Of a stretch of 64,000 nt of DNA, positions 44,786-54,344 are shown in pieces. Source of the DNA: Ferranicluibacter quercicola (GTDB taxonomy: Bacteria > Pseudomonadota > Alphaproteobacteria > Rhizobiales > Rhizobiaceae); contig NZ_JAJOZR010000006.1 of assembly GCF_021168455.1 (NCBI RefSeq), positions 186,001 to 250,000 of the forward strand, given 5' to 3'. The position numbers and the translations under genes are program-made. Below the pieces are notes generated by a model. The model saw only the letters and a list, made by a program, of their open reading frames with translations. It searched no databases and was not told the DNA's origin. The first letter of the stretch is position 1; each line of letters opens with the position of its first letter.

Positions 44786-45196
44786 ATGGCGACGGTAAGA
44801 CTTTGGACGGATGCCGAGGCCGAAGCGGCGCCGCGGGTGCAGGCCGTGTTTGCGGATATCCGCGCCGTGCGCGGCTCGGATTTCATCAACAATTTCTGGC
44901 GCGGCCTGGCCAACGATCCAGCAACGCTGGAGCGGACATGGAACAGCCTGAAGGAGGTTATGGTCGCACCGTCGGCGCTCGATCCGCTGACGAAGGAGCT
45001 GATCTATATCGCCGTTTCCGTCGCCAGCGGTTGCAGCTATTGTATCCATTCCCACACGGCGGCGGCGCGCGCCAAAGGCCTGACGGACGCGCAATATGGC
45101 GATCTCCTTGCCGTGATCGGCATGGCGTCGGAAACCAACCGCCTCGTCACGGCGCTCGGCATTCCCGTCGATCCCGAATTCGACGTCACCGGCTGA
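44786..45196 (+). CDS. Carboxymuconolactone decarboxylase/AhpD-like protein
   Basis: A 136-residue AhpD-fold protein. The redox motif SGCSYCIHSH (Cys-x-x-Cys-x3-His) is intact, as in AhpD-type alkylhydroperoxidase proteins, rather than true decarboxylases, which lack the pair. AGGAGG at 44775-44780 supports ATG at 44786; the longer in-frame start is rejected. It is convergent with the amidohydrolase gene at 45245-46624 (48-bp gap). Probably a general peroxide or thiol-redox function. Confidence 0.85.
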   Translation: MATVRLWTDAEAEAAPRVQAVFADIRAVRGSDFINNFWRGLANDPATLERTWNSLKEVMVAPSALDPLTKELIYIAVSVASGCSYCIHSHTAAARAKGLTDAQYGDLLAVIGMASETNRLVTALGIPVDPEFDVTG

Positions 45197-45244
45197 TCTC
45201 TTCGCGCCCCTGCGGCTCGCCGAGCCAGGCAACGCCGTCGCGCT

Positions 45245-46624
45245 TCAGATCGTGATCGTTGCAAGGGCCGCCTCGGCGTCCGCTGCAAGCTTTGCCTCGT
45301 CGAGGCCGGGAAATGCGCCGTTCGCCCACACGACCCGGCCGTTGATCATGGTCATATCCGTCGCCATGCCGATGCCGACGCGGGGAATGAGGCTCAGCGG
45401 ATCGTGCCGTGTGCCGACATAATCCATGCGGCGGGTGTCGATGGCGAAGAGGTCTGCAGCCATTCCGGGCGCAAGGCGGCCGATATCGCTGCGCCCGAGC
45501 AGGCTCGCGCCGCCGCTCGTGCCGTAGCGCAGGAAGTCGACCGGCGGTGGCACGGGGTGCGCGCGGGTGGAGGATGCGAGGCACTGCAGCATGTAGGCCG
45601 AGTGAAGGCTGTGCATCAGGTTGGAATTGTCGTTGGAGGCCGCACCATCGCAGCCGAGCCCGACGCGCAGGCCGAAGGCCGCCATGGCGGGGATGTCGGT
45701 GACCTCGGCGCCGACGAGATAGACGGGTTCGGGGCAGTGGGAGACGCCGGTGCCGCTTGCGGCCATCGTCCGCAGTTCGTCATGGGTCAGTTCCCAGCAA
45801 TGGGCGTAGAACGTATCCGGCCCGGCAAAGCCGAGCGCTTCGAGATAATCGACGGTGCGCAGGCCGTGGCGCGCCTGTATCACGGAGCTCTCGCCCTCGC
45901 CGACATGCGTGTGCAGCATGACGCCGCGGTCGCGCGCCAGCGCCACCGATTCCACGAAGGTTTCGCGGTAGGCGTTGACGGGCTGGCAGGGCGCGACGAC
46001 GACCTGGCGCATGCTGAACGGCCCGGCATCGTGGTAGGTGTCGATCAGGCGGGCGCAATCGGCAATGAATTCGTCCGTCGTTTCCAGCATTTCGTCGGGG
46101 ATCGTGGACCCCTCCGACTTCGGCAGGGTGTTGCCGCCGCGACCGGCGTGAAACCGCATGCCCAACAGATCCGCGGCCTCGAACTGGCGGTCGATCAGCC
46201 GCTTTCCGGCGTGGCGGGGAAAATTATACTGGTGGTCGAAGGCCGTGGTGCAGCCATGCTTGATCAGCTCGGCCATGGCGGTGACAGAGGAATGGTAGAA
46301 GCAGGCTTCGTTCAGCTGCGAGAAGACCGGGTAGATGCGGTCGAGCCATTCGATCACCGAGAGCTTCGTCCAGTCGAGATCGGCGCGGTTGCGCACGAAG
46401 CACTGGAAAAAATGGTGATGTGTGTTGACGAGGCCGGGATAGACGAACCAGCCGGTGGCATCCTGCACGCTCGTGCCCTCGGGCAAAGCCTCCGCCTCAA
46501 GATGTTCGCCGATGGCACGGATCGTCGGCCCCTCGGTTAGGAGATCGACATTGCGGCGAACGACCGGGCCCTTGCCCTCGTCGGTGATGACGGCCGCGCA
46601 GTTTTTGAGGACAGTGCCACCCAT
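45245..46624 (-). CDS. ATZ/TRZ-type amidohydrolase (8-oxoguanine deaminase-like)
   Basis: A 459-residue metal-dependent amidohydrolase of the cytosine/guanine/triazine deaminase group. Metal ligands: His69 and His71 in NTHHHFF, a later LHTHVGE histidine and the aspartate in LGCDGAASND. ATG at 46622-46624 gives the standard N-terminal LKNCAAVIT strand; the longer in-frame start is unlikely. It is divergent from the oligopeptide-type importer at 46972, so it may deaminate the imported ligand or a nitrogen heterocycle; substrate unproven. Confidence 0.88.
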   Translation of the reverse strand: MGGTVLKNCAAVITDEGKGPVVRRNVDLLTEGPTIRAIGEHLEAEALPEGTSVQDATGWFVYPGLVNTHHHFFQCFVRNRADLDWTKLSVIEWLDRIYPVFSQLNEACFYHSSVTAMAELIKHGCTTAFDHQYNFPRHAGKRLIDRQFEAADLLGMRFHAGRGGNTLPKSEGSTIPDEMLETTDEFIADCARLIDTYHDAGPFSMRQVVVAPCQPVNAYRETFVESVALARDRGVMLHTHVGEGESSVIQARHGLRTVDYLEALGFAGPDTFYAHCWELTHDELRTMAASGTGVSHCPEPVYLVGAEVTDIPAMAAFGLRVGLGCDGAASNDNSNLMHSLHSAYMLQCLASSTRAHPVPPPVDFLRYGTSGGASLLGRSDIGRLAPGMAADLFAIDTRRMDYVGTRHDPLSLIPRVGIGMATDMTMINGRVVWANGAFPGLDEAKLAADAEAALATITI

Positions 46625-46894
46625 GTCAGACCTCGTCCTGCTGTAACCGTTTGGGAGAGCCCGAACCAGCGTCATGACGACGGATCCAGGAAAGGAGCGA
46701 CAAAGTGTCCGGCGCCTCAAGGATCGTCATCCGCTGTACCTGTCGTTTTGATGTCCCTGGGTCATAACGATCTCGTACAGTTCGGGCTGCAGGTTCCGTC
46801 GCTATGTGACCCACGGAGACGCCGGGCGTCAAGCATGCGGCGCGCAGGGATGTGAACCGGTTGGGTCGCGACGGCACGGCAAGCTCCTAGGCCA

Positions 46895-46922
46895 TTGACA
46901 GCACATCCTTCTCAGTTATTCT
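46895..46922 (+). promoter_or_regulatory. Sigma-70-type promoter for the oligopeptide importer
   Basis: TTGACA (46895-46900), a perfect -35 box, is followed after 16 bp by TATTCT (46917-46922) as a plausible -10. The region between here and the gene start at 46972 is strongly AT-rich, unlike the surroundings. It lies in the divergent gap (46625-46971) between the amidohydrolase and binding-protein genes; nothing else was recognised there. Confidence 0.5.
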
Positions 46923-46971
46923 GTTATAAAAGTCGTAATAACATAATAATGGAACAAAACTGGAGGACTTC

Positions 46972-48501
46972 ATGATGCGCCTGAAACCTGCGTTCTTCCT
47001 TGCAAGCGCGCTCGTCGCTATTCCATCCTTTGTTGCGGCCCAGGAAAGGGGCGGCGTCATCAATGTCGCGACGATCGGCGAGCCGCCGACACTCGACCCC
47101 ATGGCCTCCACGGCCGATCTCGTGGGTATCGTTTCCCAGCATATGTTCGAGACCCTTTACACGTTTGACAAGGCCTGGAAGCCGACGCCGCTTCTGGCGG
47201 AGAGCCTGCCCGAGATCAGCGCGGATGGCAAAACCTATACGATCCGGCTGCGTAGCGGCATCATGTTCCACGATGGCTCGGACATGGCATCGGACGACGT
47301 CGTCGCGTCGCTCGAGCGCTGGTTCAAGGTTGCCTCGCGCGGCAAGCAGGCAGCTGCATTCCTGGACAAGATCACGGCCACCGATCCGCTGACGGTGACG
47401 ATCACATTGAAGCAACCTTACGCGCCGCTCGTCTCGCTGCTCGCTTTCAACAACTCCGCCGCGATCGTCCTTCCGAGCGAGAAACAGGCCGAGCCCATGA
47501 CGGATTTCGTCGGGACGGGCCCCTATATGCTGAAGGAGCGCAAGGCCGACCAGTACATCCAGCTCGCCCGCTTTGACGGCTATACGCCGCGGTCCGGCGA
47601 GGCCGATGGCTACGGCGGTGCGCGTCACCAGTATCTGGATGAAATCCGCTTCGTGCCGGTTCCCGATGCAAACACGCGCGTCGAGGCGGCGATCTCCGGC
47701 CAGTACGACTATATCGACAGCCTTCCCGTCGAATCCTTCGACAGGCTGAAGGGCTCGACGGCATCGGAACCGCTTGTCTTGAAGCCGTTCGGCTATCCGG
47801 TCTTCGTTTTCAACACGGCAGAGGGTGTTGCCAAGGATGTCGCCATCCGAAAGGCTATCCGCCAGGCTCTGAGCATGGAAGACATGCTGGCCGCCGCCTT
47901 CGGCAGCACCGATTTCTACGCGCTCGACGGCGATATCTATCCCAAGAGCTTCGTCTGGAACACGGATGCCGGCGTCGAGGGCCATTACAATCTTGCCGAT
48001 CCCGAAGGATCGGCAGAAGCCGCCAAGGCCGCGGGCTATGACGGCAAGCCGATCCGCATCCTGACGAGCCGCCAGTACGAGTTCCACTACAAGATGGCGC
48101 AGGTTGCCGCCGAATATCTGAAGCTTGCGGGGTTCACCGTCGATCTGCAGGTCGTGGACTGGGCGACGCTCACCCAGCGGCGGGCCGACAAGGGCCTCTG
48201 GGACATCTACATCACGCACAGCCCTTTTCTTCCCGAGCCTGCGCTGATCGGATCCCTGTCGCCGAGCTCGCCCGGCTGGTGGGACACGCCGCTGCGCAAG
48301 CAGACGGTCGAGGCGTTTTCCGCAGAGGCCGACGAGACGAAGAGGCTCGCTTTGTGGGCCGATGTGCAAAAGGCCATGTACGCGGAGATTCCCTACATGA
48401 AGATCGGTGACTTCAACGCTCTCGCTGCCAAGAGCACGAAGGTCGAAGGCGTCGTGCCGGCTCCGTGGCCGTATTTCTGGAACGCATCGATCAAGAAGTA
48501 A
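46972..48501 (+). CDS. ABC substrate-binding protein, peptide/opine/nickel (DppA/GsiB) family
   Basis: A 509-residue SBP family 5 protein. Signal peptide of about 23 residues (MMRLKPAFFLASALVAIPSFVAA), then GGVINVATIGEPPTLDPMASTADLVG, the family's mature start; the SVXXXL-like region SLPEISADGKTYTIRLR follows. TGGAGGACTT precedes the ATG at 46972 (46975 is an alternative). It captures a peptide, opine, glycoconjugate or amino-acid derivative for the permeases at 48598 and 49539 and the fused ATPase at 54345. Confidence 0.93.
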   Translation: MMRLKPAFFLASALVAIPSFVAAQERGGVINVATIGEPPTLDPMASTADLVGIVSQHMFETLYTFDKAWKPTPLLAESLPEISADGKTYTIRLRSGIMFHDGSDMASDDVVASLERWFKVASRGKQAAAFLDKITATDPLTVTITLKQPYAPLVSLLAFNNSAAIVLPSEKQAEPMTDFVGTGPYMLKERKADQYIQLARFDGYTPRSGEADGYGGARHQYLDEIRFVPVPDANTRVEAAISGQYDYIDSLPVESFDRLKGSTASEPLVLKPFGYPVFVFNTAEGVAKDVAIRKAIRQALSMEDMLAAAFGSTDFYALDGDIYPKSFVWNTDAGVEGHYNLADPEGSAEAAKAAGYDGKPIRILTSRQYEFHYKMAQVAAEYLKLAGFTVDLQVVDWATLTQRRADKGLWDIYITHSPFLPEPALIGSLSPSSPGWWDTPLRKQTVEAFSAEADETKRLALWADVQKAMYAEIPYMKIGDFNALAAKSTKVEGVVPAPWPYFWNASIKK

Positions 48502-48520
48502 TCCGGAACCGGCCTCCCGG

Positions 48521-48541
48521 ACGCCGCCCGCGGGGCGGCGT
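48521..48541 (+). promoter_or_regulatory. Intercistronic hairpin after binding-protein gene
   Basis: ACGCCGCCC (48521-48529) and GGGCGGCGT (48533-48541) form a perfect 9-bp stem with a 3-nt loop, followed by TCTCTC. It lies 19 nt past the binding-protein stop and 56 nt before the first permease. Very stable; probably protects the upstream message or partly terminates. Confidence 0.7.
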
Positions 48542-48597
48542 TCTCTCAGCCAGCGTTCGTCACACCTGTGTCCCTCCTGGGACCGGAGAGCCAAGAC

Positions 48598-49539
48598 ATG
48601 CTCCGTTACATCCTCCAGCGACTGGCCGGCATGATCGTCGTCATGTTCCTGGTCGTGACCATCGTGTTCGTCATCGTCCGCGTCACGCCGGGAGACCCGG
48701 CCGCGGTGATGCTCGGGCCCGATGCCTCGGCACAGGATATCGCCGATCTGCGCACGCGGCTCGGCCTCGACCAGTCGCTTCTCGTGCAATATCTCTTCTA
48801 TCTCGGGCAGATGATCAAAGGGGACCTCGGCCAGTCGATCTTTCTCAACATGCCCGTGACGTCGGCCCTCCTCGACCGCGCCGAGCCCACATTCTTCCTG
48901 ACGCTGTTTTCGCTGGCGATCGCCTGCGTCATCGCGCTGCCGATCGGCATCTATGCCGCCTATCGGCGAGGGTCCCTCGTCGATCAGGCGGCAACGACCG
49001 TCGCGATGCTGGCGGCCAGTATTCCGAGCTTCTGGCTGGGCCTCATCCTGATGCAGGTCTTCGCCGTCAATCTGAACATGTTTCCCGTTTCCGGCTATGG
49101 CGGGCCGGGCTCGACCTTTCTCGACCGCATGTATCACCTGACTCTGCCGGCCTTTGCGCTCGGGCTCGTCTCCTCGGCGCTGATCCTGCGCTTCACGCGC
49201 GCCTCGATGCTCGACGTGTTTGGCGACGATTATATCCGCACGGCGCGCGCAAAGGGCCTGATCGAGCGGAAGGTCGTGCTGAAGCATGCGTTGAAGAACG
49301 CGCTGATCCCCATCCTCACCGTGATCGGCCTGACCGCCGCGGTTCTCATCTCCGGCGCGGTCGTCACCGAGACCGTGTTCGGCCTGCCCGGCGTCGGAAG
49401 CCTCGTCGTCTCCGCCGTACTGCGGCGGGACTACCCGGTTATCCAGGGTGCGCTGCTGGTGATCGCCGGACTCTACGTCCTCATCAACTTTGCCATCGAC
49501 ATGCTTTACCTGCTGATCGATCCGAGGGTGCGCTACTGA
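48598..49539 (+). CDS. Oligopeptide-type ABC permease (DppB/GsiC)
   Basis: A 313-residue permease. The N-terminus MLRYILQRLAGMIVVMFLVV is the usual DppB start, followed by RVTPGDPAAVMLG and RLGLDQSLLVQYLFYL; the EAA loop reads RTARAKGLIERKVVLKHALKNALIP. ATG at 48598 was chosen to match this family N-terminus. Its stop overlaps the DppC-like gene by one base (TGATG). Confidence 0.94.
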   Translation: MLRYILQRLAGMIVVMFLVVTIVFVIVRVTPGDPAAVMLGPDASAQDIADLRTRLGLDQSLLVQYLFYLGQMIKGDLGQSIFLNMPVTSALLDRAEPTFFLTLFSLAIACVIALPIGIYAAYRRGSLVDQAATTVAMLAASIPSFWLGLILMQVFAVNLNMFPVSGYGGPGSTFLDRMYHLTLPAFALGLVSSALILRFTRASMLDVFGDDYIRTARAKGLIERKVVLKHALKNALIPILTVIGLTAAVLISGAVVTETVFGLPGVGSLVVSAVLRRDYPVIQGALLVIAGLYVLINFAIDMLYLLIDPRVRY

Positions 49540-50414
49540 TGACAGATGTATCTCTCACGACAAAGCCACCTGCCAGCGACGCAGCGAGGTTCATCCGCCG
49601 CTTTCTGCGGCGCAAGACGGTCGTCGCCGGGCTTGGCATCCTCGTTCTCTTCGTCCTTCTGGCGGTGCTCGCACCATGGATCGCGCCGTATTCGCCCTCG
49701 AAGCTGTCGATCGTCAACCGGCTGAAGCCGCCGAGCGAGATATTCTGGTTCGGCACGGACGAGTTCGGCCGCGACGTCTTCTCCCGCACGATCTATGCGG
49801 CACGGCTTTCGCTTCTCGTCGGCGCGGCCGTGGTGGTTCTCTCGGCGGTCATCGGCGTCACGCTCGGGCTGCTCGCCGGGTTCTTTCAGCGGCTGGACAC
49901 GCCGATCGCCCGCCTGATCGACGCGATGATGGCCTTTCCGGATATCCTTCTGGCGATCGCGCTGGTCGCGGCGCTCGGACCCTCGTTGACGACGGTGATC
50001 GTGGCGCTGTCGATTGTCTATGCGCCACGGCTCGCCCGCATCGTCCGCGCCTCGACGCTCGTCATCCGCGAACTGCCGTATGTCGAGGCGGCGCAAGCGC
50101 TCGGCATCTCCACCTTCCACATCATGACGCGGCACGTGCTGCGCAATCTCCTGTCGCCCATCCTGGTACAGGGAACGTTCCTCTTCGCCAGCGCCATGCT
50201 CGCCGAAGCCGGCCTGTCGTTCCTCGGGCTCGGCGTCAGCCCCGATGTCGCGACCTGGGGCACGATGATTGCCGCCGGGCGCCAGTATATCGGGCAGGCC
50301 GGCTGGATGACCTACTTCCCCGGCTTTGCCATCATTCTTTCCGTCCTGTCGCTGCAGATGGTGGGCGACGGATTGCGGGACATGCTCGACCCCAGACTTC
50401 AGAAGGACTTGTGA
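49539..50414 (+). CDS. Oligopeptide-type ABC permease (DppC/GsiD)
   Basis: A 291-residue permease of the DppC type with an N-terminal cytoplasmic RRFLRRKTVVAG segment, the family motif FGTDEFGRDVFSR, the EAA loop EAAQALGISTFHIMTRHVLRN and LSFLGLGVSPDVATWG near the C-terminus. It forms the channel with the upstream permease. The amidohydrolase gene starts 2 nt after its stop, tying uptake to hydrolysis. Confidence 0.94.
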   Translation: MTDVSLTTKPPASDAARFIRRFLRRKTVVAGLGILVLFVLLAVLAPWIAPYSPSKLSIVNRLKPPSEIFWFGTDEFGRDVFSRTIYAARLSLLVGAAVVVLSAVIGVTLGLLAGFFQRLDTPIARLIDAMMAFPDILLAIALVAALGPSLTTVIVALSIVYAPRLARIVRASTLVIRELPYVEAAQALGISTFHIMTRHVLRNLLSPILVQGTFLFASAMLAEAGLSFLGLGVSPDVATWGTMIAAGRQYIGQAGWMTYFPGFAIILSVLSLQMVGDGLRDMLDPRLQKDL

Positions 50415-50415
50415 C

Positions 50416-51645
50416 ATGACCGGCGAAACCCAGAAGCCGCTCCTCCTTTCCAATGTCAGGCCGATGGCCTTCGGCCAGTCCGAATCCAGCCCTGCCGGCA
50501 ACCTTGGAGCCGATGGAACGACCGACATCCTCATCGGTGCAGATGGTCGTATCGCGGCCATCGGCCAGGGGCTCGCGGTGCCCGGCGGCACGGAGCGCGT
50601 CGATGGAAAAGGCGCGTGGATGTCCCCCGGCTGGATCGATCTTCACGTTCACATCTGGCACGGGGGCACCGACATCTCGCTGCGTCCGTCCGAATGCGGC
50701 GCCGAGCGCGGCGTGACCACGCTGGTGGATGCAGGATCTGCCGGTGAAGCGAACTTCCATGGCTTCCGGGAATACATCATCGAGCCCTCGAAGGAACGCA
50801 TCAAGGCGTTTCTCAATCTGGGTTCGATCGGGCTCGTTGCCTGTAACCGTGTCGCTGAACTCCGCGACATCAGGGATATCGACCTCGACCGGATCATCGA
50901 GTGCTACGCCGAGAACAGCGAGCACATCGTCGGCATCAAGGTGCGCGCGAGCCACGTCATCACCGGGTCGTGGGGCGTAACCCCGGTCAAGCTTGGCAAG
51001 AAGATCGCCAAGATCCTGAAGATCCCGATGATGGTGCATGTCGGCGAACCGCCGGCTCTCTACGACGAGGTGCTCGAAATCCTCGGCCCGGGCGACGTGG
51101 TCACGCACTGCTTCAACGGCAAGGCCGGCTCGAGCATCATGGAGGACGAAGACCTATTCGATCTCGCTGAGCGCTGCGCTTCCGAAGGCGTGCGGCTCGA
51201 CATCGGCCACGGTGGGGCGTCCTTTTCCTTCAAGGTGGCGGAAGCGGCGATCGCGCGCGGGTTACTGCCGCATTCGATCTCGACCGACCTTCACGGCCAT
51301 TCGCTCAACTTCCCCGTCTGGGATCTCGCGACCACCATGTCGAAGCTGCTCTCCGTCGGCATGCCCTTCGACAAGGTCGTGAATGCCGTCACGCATGCGC
51401 CGGCCGACGTTATCAAGCTTTCTATGGACGACAGGCTTGCCGTCGGCGCGCGGGCGGATTTCACCATCTTCGACCTTGTCGATGCCGACCTCGAGGCAAC
51501 CGACAGCAATGGCGACGTCTCGCGCCTCACCCGCGTGTTCGAGCCGCGTTTCGCCGTCATCGGCGCCGAGGCGATCACGGCCAGCCGATACATTCCGAGA
51601 GCCCGCAGGCTCGTGCGCCACAGCCACGGTTACGCGTATCGCTGA
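50416..51645 (+). CDS. Amidohydrolase/deacetylase family metallohydrolase
   Basis: A 409-residue dihydroorotase/deacetylase-like amidohydrolase of the group often found beside SelA-like lyases. Metal ligands: His77 and His79 in DLHVHIWHGG, Lys175 in IVGIKVRAS (probable carboxylated lysine), His208 in MMVHVGEPP and His231 in THCFNGK. It probably removes an N-acyl or opens a cyclic amide of the imported compound, releasing an amino acid or amino sugar acid for the PLP lyase at 53110. Confidence 0.88.
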   Translation: MTGETQKPLLLSNVRPMAFGQSESSPAGNLGADGTTDILIGADGRIAAIGQGLAVPGGTERVDGKGAWMSPGWIDLHVHIWHGGTDISLRPSECGAERGVTTLVDAGSAGEANFHGFREYIIEPSKERIKAFLNLGSIGLVACNRVAELRDIRDIDLDRIIECYAENSEHIVGIKVRASHVITGSWGVTPVKLGKKIAKILKIPMMVHVGEPPALYDEVLEILGPGDVVTHCFNGKAGSSIMEDEDLFDLAERCASEGVRLDIGHGGASFSFKVAEAAIARGLLPHSISTDLHGHSLNFPVWDLATTMSKLLSVGMPFDKVVNAVTHAPADVIKLSMDDRLAVGARADFTIFDLVDADLEATDSNGDVSRLTRVFEPRFAVIGAEAITASRYIPRARRLVRHSHGYAYR

Positions 51646-51676
51646 GGCCGACAAACTGCATGACACAGGAGTTCTC

Positions 51677-52174
51677 GTGACACATCTTTCCACTTTCGCC
51701 GATCCGAAGACGACCACGCCCTATCAGCGCTTGGCCGACCTCGGCATCGAGCTTCCGCCCGCACCGCCGCCCATCGCCAATTTTCTGACCCATGTGATCG
51801 AGGGAAACATGCTGTATCTCTCGGGGCAGGGGACCCGCGAGGCGGACGGGCGCATGCGCACCGGCAAGGTCGGCGCCGAGATCAGCACCGAGGCGGCCTA
51901 TGACGATGCGCGTCTGGTCGGCATCAACCTCATTGCCGTGATGCACGAGGCCCTTGGCGACCTGTCGCGCGTGAAGCAGGTGGTGAAGCTGCTCGGAATG
52001 GTCAACGCCGCACCGGAGTTCCGGGATCACCCCAAGGTCATCAACGGCTGCTCGGACCTCATCAACGCTGTCTTCGGGGAGGCCGGTCGGCATGCCCGGT
52101 CGGCCGTCGGCTTCGGCTCGCTGCCGGGCAACATCACGGTGGAAATCGAAGCCATCGTGGCGCTTAAGGATTGA
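51677..52174 (+). CDS. RidA/YjgF family protein (enamine/imine deaminase)
   Basis: A 165-residue member of the RidA superfamily, hydrolysing reactive enamines/imines released by PLP enzymes. NMLYLSGQGTRE, the helix segment IAVMHEALGDLSRVKQVVKLLGMVN and HARSAVGFGSLPGNITVEIEAIV follow the family pattern; the usual anion-binding arginine of the RSAVG motif is present. The GTG at 51677 with AGGAG upstream was chosen. It lies within the operon that encodes a SelA-like lyase. Its end overlaps the convergent IclR gene by 11 bp. Confidence 0.85.
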   Translation: MTHLSTFADPKTTTPYQRLADLGIELPPAPPPIANFLTHVIEGNMLYLSGQGTREADGRMRTGKVGAEISTEAAYDDARLVGINLIAVMHEALGDLSRVKQVVKLLGMVNAAPEFRDHPKVINGCSDLINAVFGEAGRHARSAVGFGSLPGNITVEIEAIVALKD

Positions 52175-53000
52175 TGCCGTGAGGAGACGTTCCGTGCTGC
52201 CGCCAGCCCATCAGGGCCTCGATCCGCGCCGCCGAAGCCTTTACACGGTCGGCATAGCCGGCCTTGTCGGCAAAGGCCTTCTGTTCGGGAAGGACGATGG
52301 AGATGGTCGCAACGCAGTTGCCGTTGCGATCGACGATGGGCGACGCAATGCACGCAACCGCATAGTCGGATTCACCGGCCTGGATGGAGAGCCTCTCTTC
52401 GAACGCCGTGCGCGCAGCATCCGACAGGGTCTCGGCATCCACCGCCGCGCGGCCGGTCGGCGACATGCGGGCACCACGCCGGAAGAGTTCGACGCGCTTG
52501 GCTTCCGGCATATGCCCGACGAGCAGCCGGCCGGAGGCCGTCCAGTTGAGCGGCACGCGGGTGCCGACCCGCGATGCGACCTGGAAATGGCTCGGCCCGT
52601 CAGCCATGGCGAGCACCAGCATGTGCTCTGCATCGCGACCGCAGACCTGCACCGTCTCACCGGCATCCCGGCAGAGGTCATGCATTTCCTGCGTGGCGAC
52701 GCTCATGAAATCCAGCGAACGGGCATAGGCAAGGCCATAATGGTAGAGCCTGGACCCCAGCCACAACGTGCCGTCGCCATTGCGAGCAAGCATGTTCTTT
52801 TCCACAAGGTCGTCGATGATGACATAGACCGTGGAGAGCGGCGCGCCGACAGCCTTGGCAATGGCGTAGGCGCCGGCCGGGGCACCGGTCTCGTAGAGAT
52901 GATCGATAACCTGAAGAGCCCGGTCGATCCCGCTGACGCGCGAGCGGCGCATGCTCTTTTCCGTGGTTTCGGAAACCGGTTCCGAGGCTTGCCTGTTCAC
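52164..53000 (-). CDS. IclR family transcriptional regulator
   Basis: A 278-residue IclR-type regulator. Winged HTH at about residues 24-85 (GIDRALQVIDHLYE, then AKAVGAPLSTVYVIIDDLVE), followed by the GAF-like effector domain with VQVCGRDAEHMLVL and NWTASGRLLVG. The GTG at 53000 is used; an internal ATG at 52952 would give 262 residues and is equally plausible. It lies between RidA and the lyase and is divergent from the latter (109-bp gap), so it likely controls module 4. Confidence 0.9.
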   Translation of the reverse strand: MNRQASEPVSETTEKSMRRSRVSGIDRALQVIDHLYETGAPAGAYAIAKAVGAPLSTVYVIIDDLVEKNMLARNGDGTLWLGSRLYHYGLAYARSLDFMSVATQEMHDLCRDAGETVQVCGRDAEHMLVLAMADGPSHFQVASRVGTRVPLNWTASGRLLVGHMPEAKRVELFRRGARMSPTGRAAVDAETLSDAARTAFEERLSIQAGESDYAVACIASPIVDRNGNCVATISIVLPEQKAFADKAGYADRVKASAARIEALMGWRQHGTSPHGINP

Positions 53001-53109
53001 AACAATCGTCCCGCATATCCGTCCTGTCTATTGCAGTATTATGGCATAGGCTCTGAAAGAGCAAGAGATGCCCGCGGCGTCACGACGTCGCGCAGCCTGG
53101 AGAACGACC

Positions 53110-54306
53110 ATGTCCGCTGATATCCGAACGACCCTCGGCCTTCGCCCCGTGATCAACGTGTCAGGAACCATGACGAGCCTTGGCGCGTCGATCGTCGTGC
53201 CGGAAGCCATCGCCGCGATGACGGCGATCCTGCCGCATTTCGTGGAGATCAACGCGCTGCAACGTCAGGCAAGCGCGGTGATCGCTCGCATGACCGGCGG
53301 GGAGGCGGGCTTCATTACGGCGTCGTGCTCCGCCGGCGTGAGCCTTGCCGTCGCCGGAACCATTACGGGGCCTGATCTCCTTGCGATCGAGCGGCTGCCG
53401 GAAACAAACACCGAGAAGAACGAGGTGCTCCTGCAGATGGGGCATGTCGTCAGCTACGGCGCTCCGGTCGATCAGGCCATCCGCATCGCGGGTGGCAAGG
53501 TCGTCATGATCGGCCAGGCGACATCGACGCATCGCTATCACATGGAAAATGCCATCACCGAGAGGACCGCAGCGGCCGTCTACGTCGTGTCGCATCATGT
53601 CGTCGACTACGGTCTGCTGAACCTAAAGGAATTCGTCGAGATCGCCCATGCGAGAGGCGTCCCGGTGATCGTGGATGCGGCATCCGAATACGATCTGAAA
53701 ATCTTCCTCGCGCAAGGAGCCGATATCGCACTCTATTCGGGCCACAAGTTTCTCGGGGGCCCCACCTCCGGCATCGTTGCCGGTCGAAAGGATCTGGTCC
53801 GCAACGCCTTCCTCCAGAACATGGGCATCGGGCGCGGCATGAAGGTCGGTAAGGAGAGCATCTACGGCGCAATGGCGGCGCTGGAAGCATGGGAGACGCG
53901 CGATCACGCGGGTATCCGGGCTCGGGAAGCAGGCGCTCTCGCGCTCTGGAAGGAAACGCTCGACGGTCGCCCCGGCGTCACCGCGCTGATCGAACCCGAT
54001 CCGACGGACAACCCGCTCGACCGCATGCGTGTGATCATCGATCCACAGGAGGCGCATATCACGGCCTGGGACCTTGCCGCAGCGCTCCGATCGGGCGACC
54101 AGCCGATCATCGTCCGGGATCACGAGGTCGAGCACCGCTATTTCTACCTCGATCCGTGCAATCTGCATCCGGGTCAGGAGCATATCGTCGCCACCCGTCT
54201 CGCCGAGGAACTCGACAAGGCGCGTGCCTCCAACGCGATGATCGCAACCCCGATCGAAGACCTCAGCCGACACCGCTTCGACGGGATGCTGCGCTGGCCG
54301 GACTGA
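53110..54306 (+). CDS. SelA/DgaE-like PLP-dependent lyase
   Basis: A 398-residue fold-type I PLP protein of the selenocysteine-synthase-like group, which includes D-glucosaminate-6-phosphate ammonia-lyase DgaE. Lys213 in YSGHKFLGGPTSG is the expected PLP lysine and Asp189 in VIVDAASE the pyridine-nitrogen partner; RPVINVSGT is the family N-terminal signature. It is not true SelA, as no tRNA-binding N-terminal domain is present. An alpha,beta-elimination of an amino acid, yielding an enamine for RidA, is the most likely reaction; substrate unknown. Confidence 0.85.
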   Translation: MSADIRTTLGLRPVINVSGTMTSLGASIVVPEAIAAMTAILPHFVEINALQRQASAVIARMTGGEAGFITASCSAGVSLAVAGTITGPDLLAIERLPETNTEKNEVLLQMGHVVSYGAPVDQAIRIAGGKVVMIGQATSTHRYHMENAITERTAAAVYVVSHHVVDYGLLNLKEFVEIAHARGVPVIVDAASEYDLKIFLAQGADIALYSGHKFLGGPTSGIVAGRKDLVRNAFLQNMGIGRGMKVGKESIYGAMAALEAWETRDHAGIRAREAGALALWKETLDGRPGVTALIEPDPTDNPLDRMRVIIDPQEAHITAWDLAAALRSGDQPIIVRDHEVEHRYFYLDPCNLHPGQEHIVATRLAEELDKARASNAMIATPIEDLSRHRFDGMLRWPD

Positions 54307-54344
54307 CCGCGGCAACCGAACAGAACGAGCGGAGACGAGAAACG

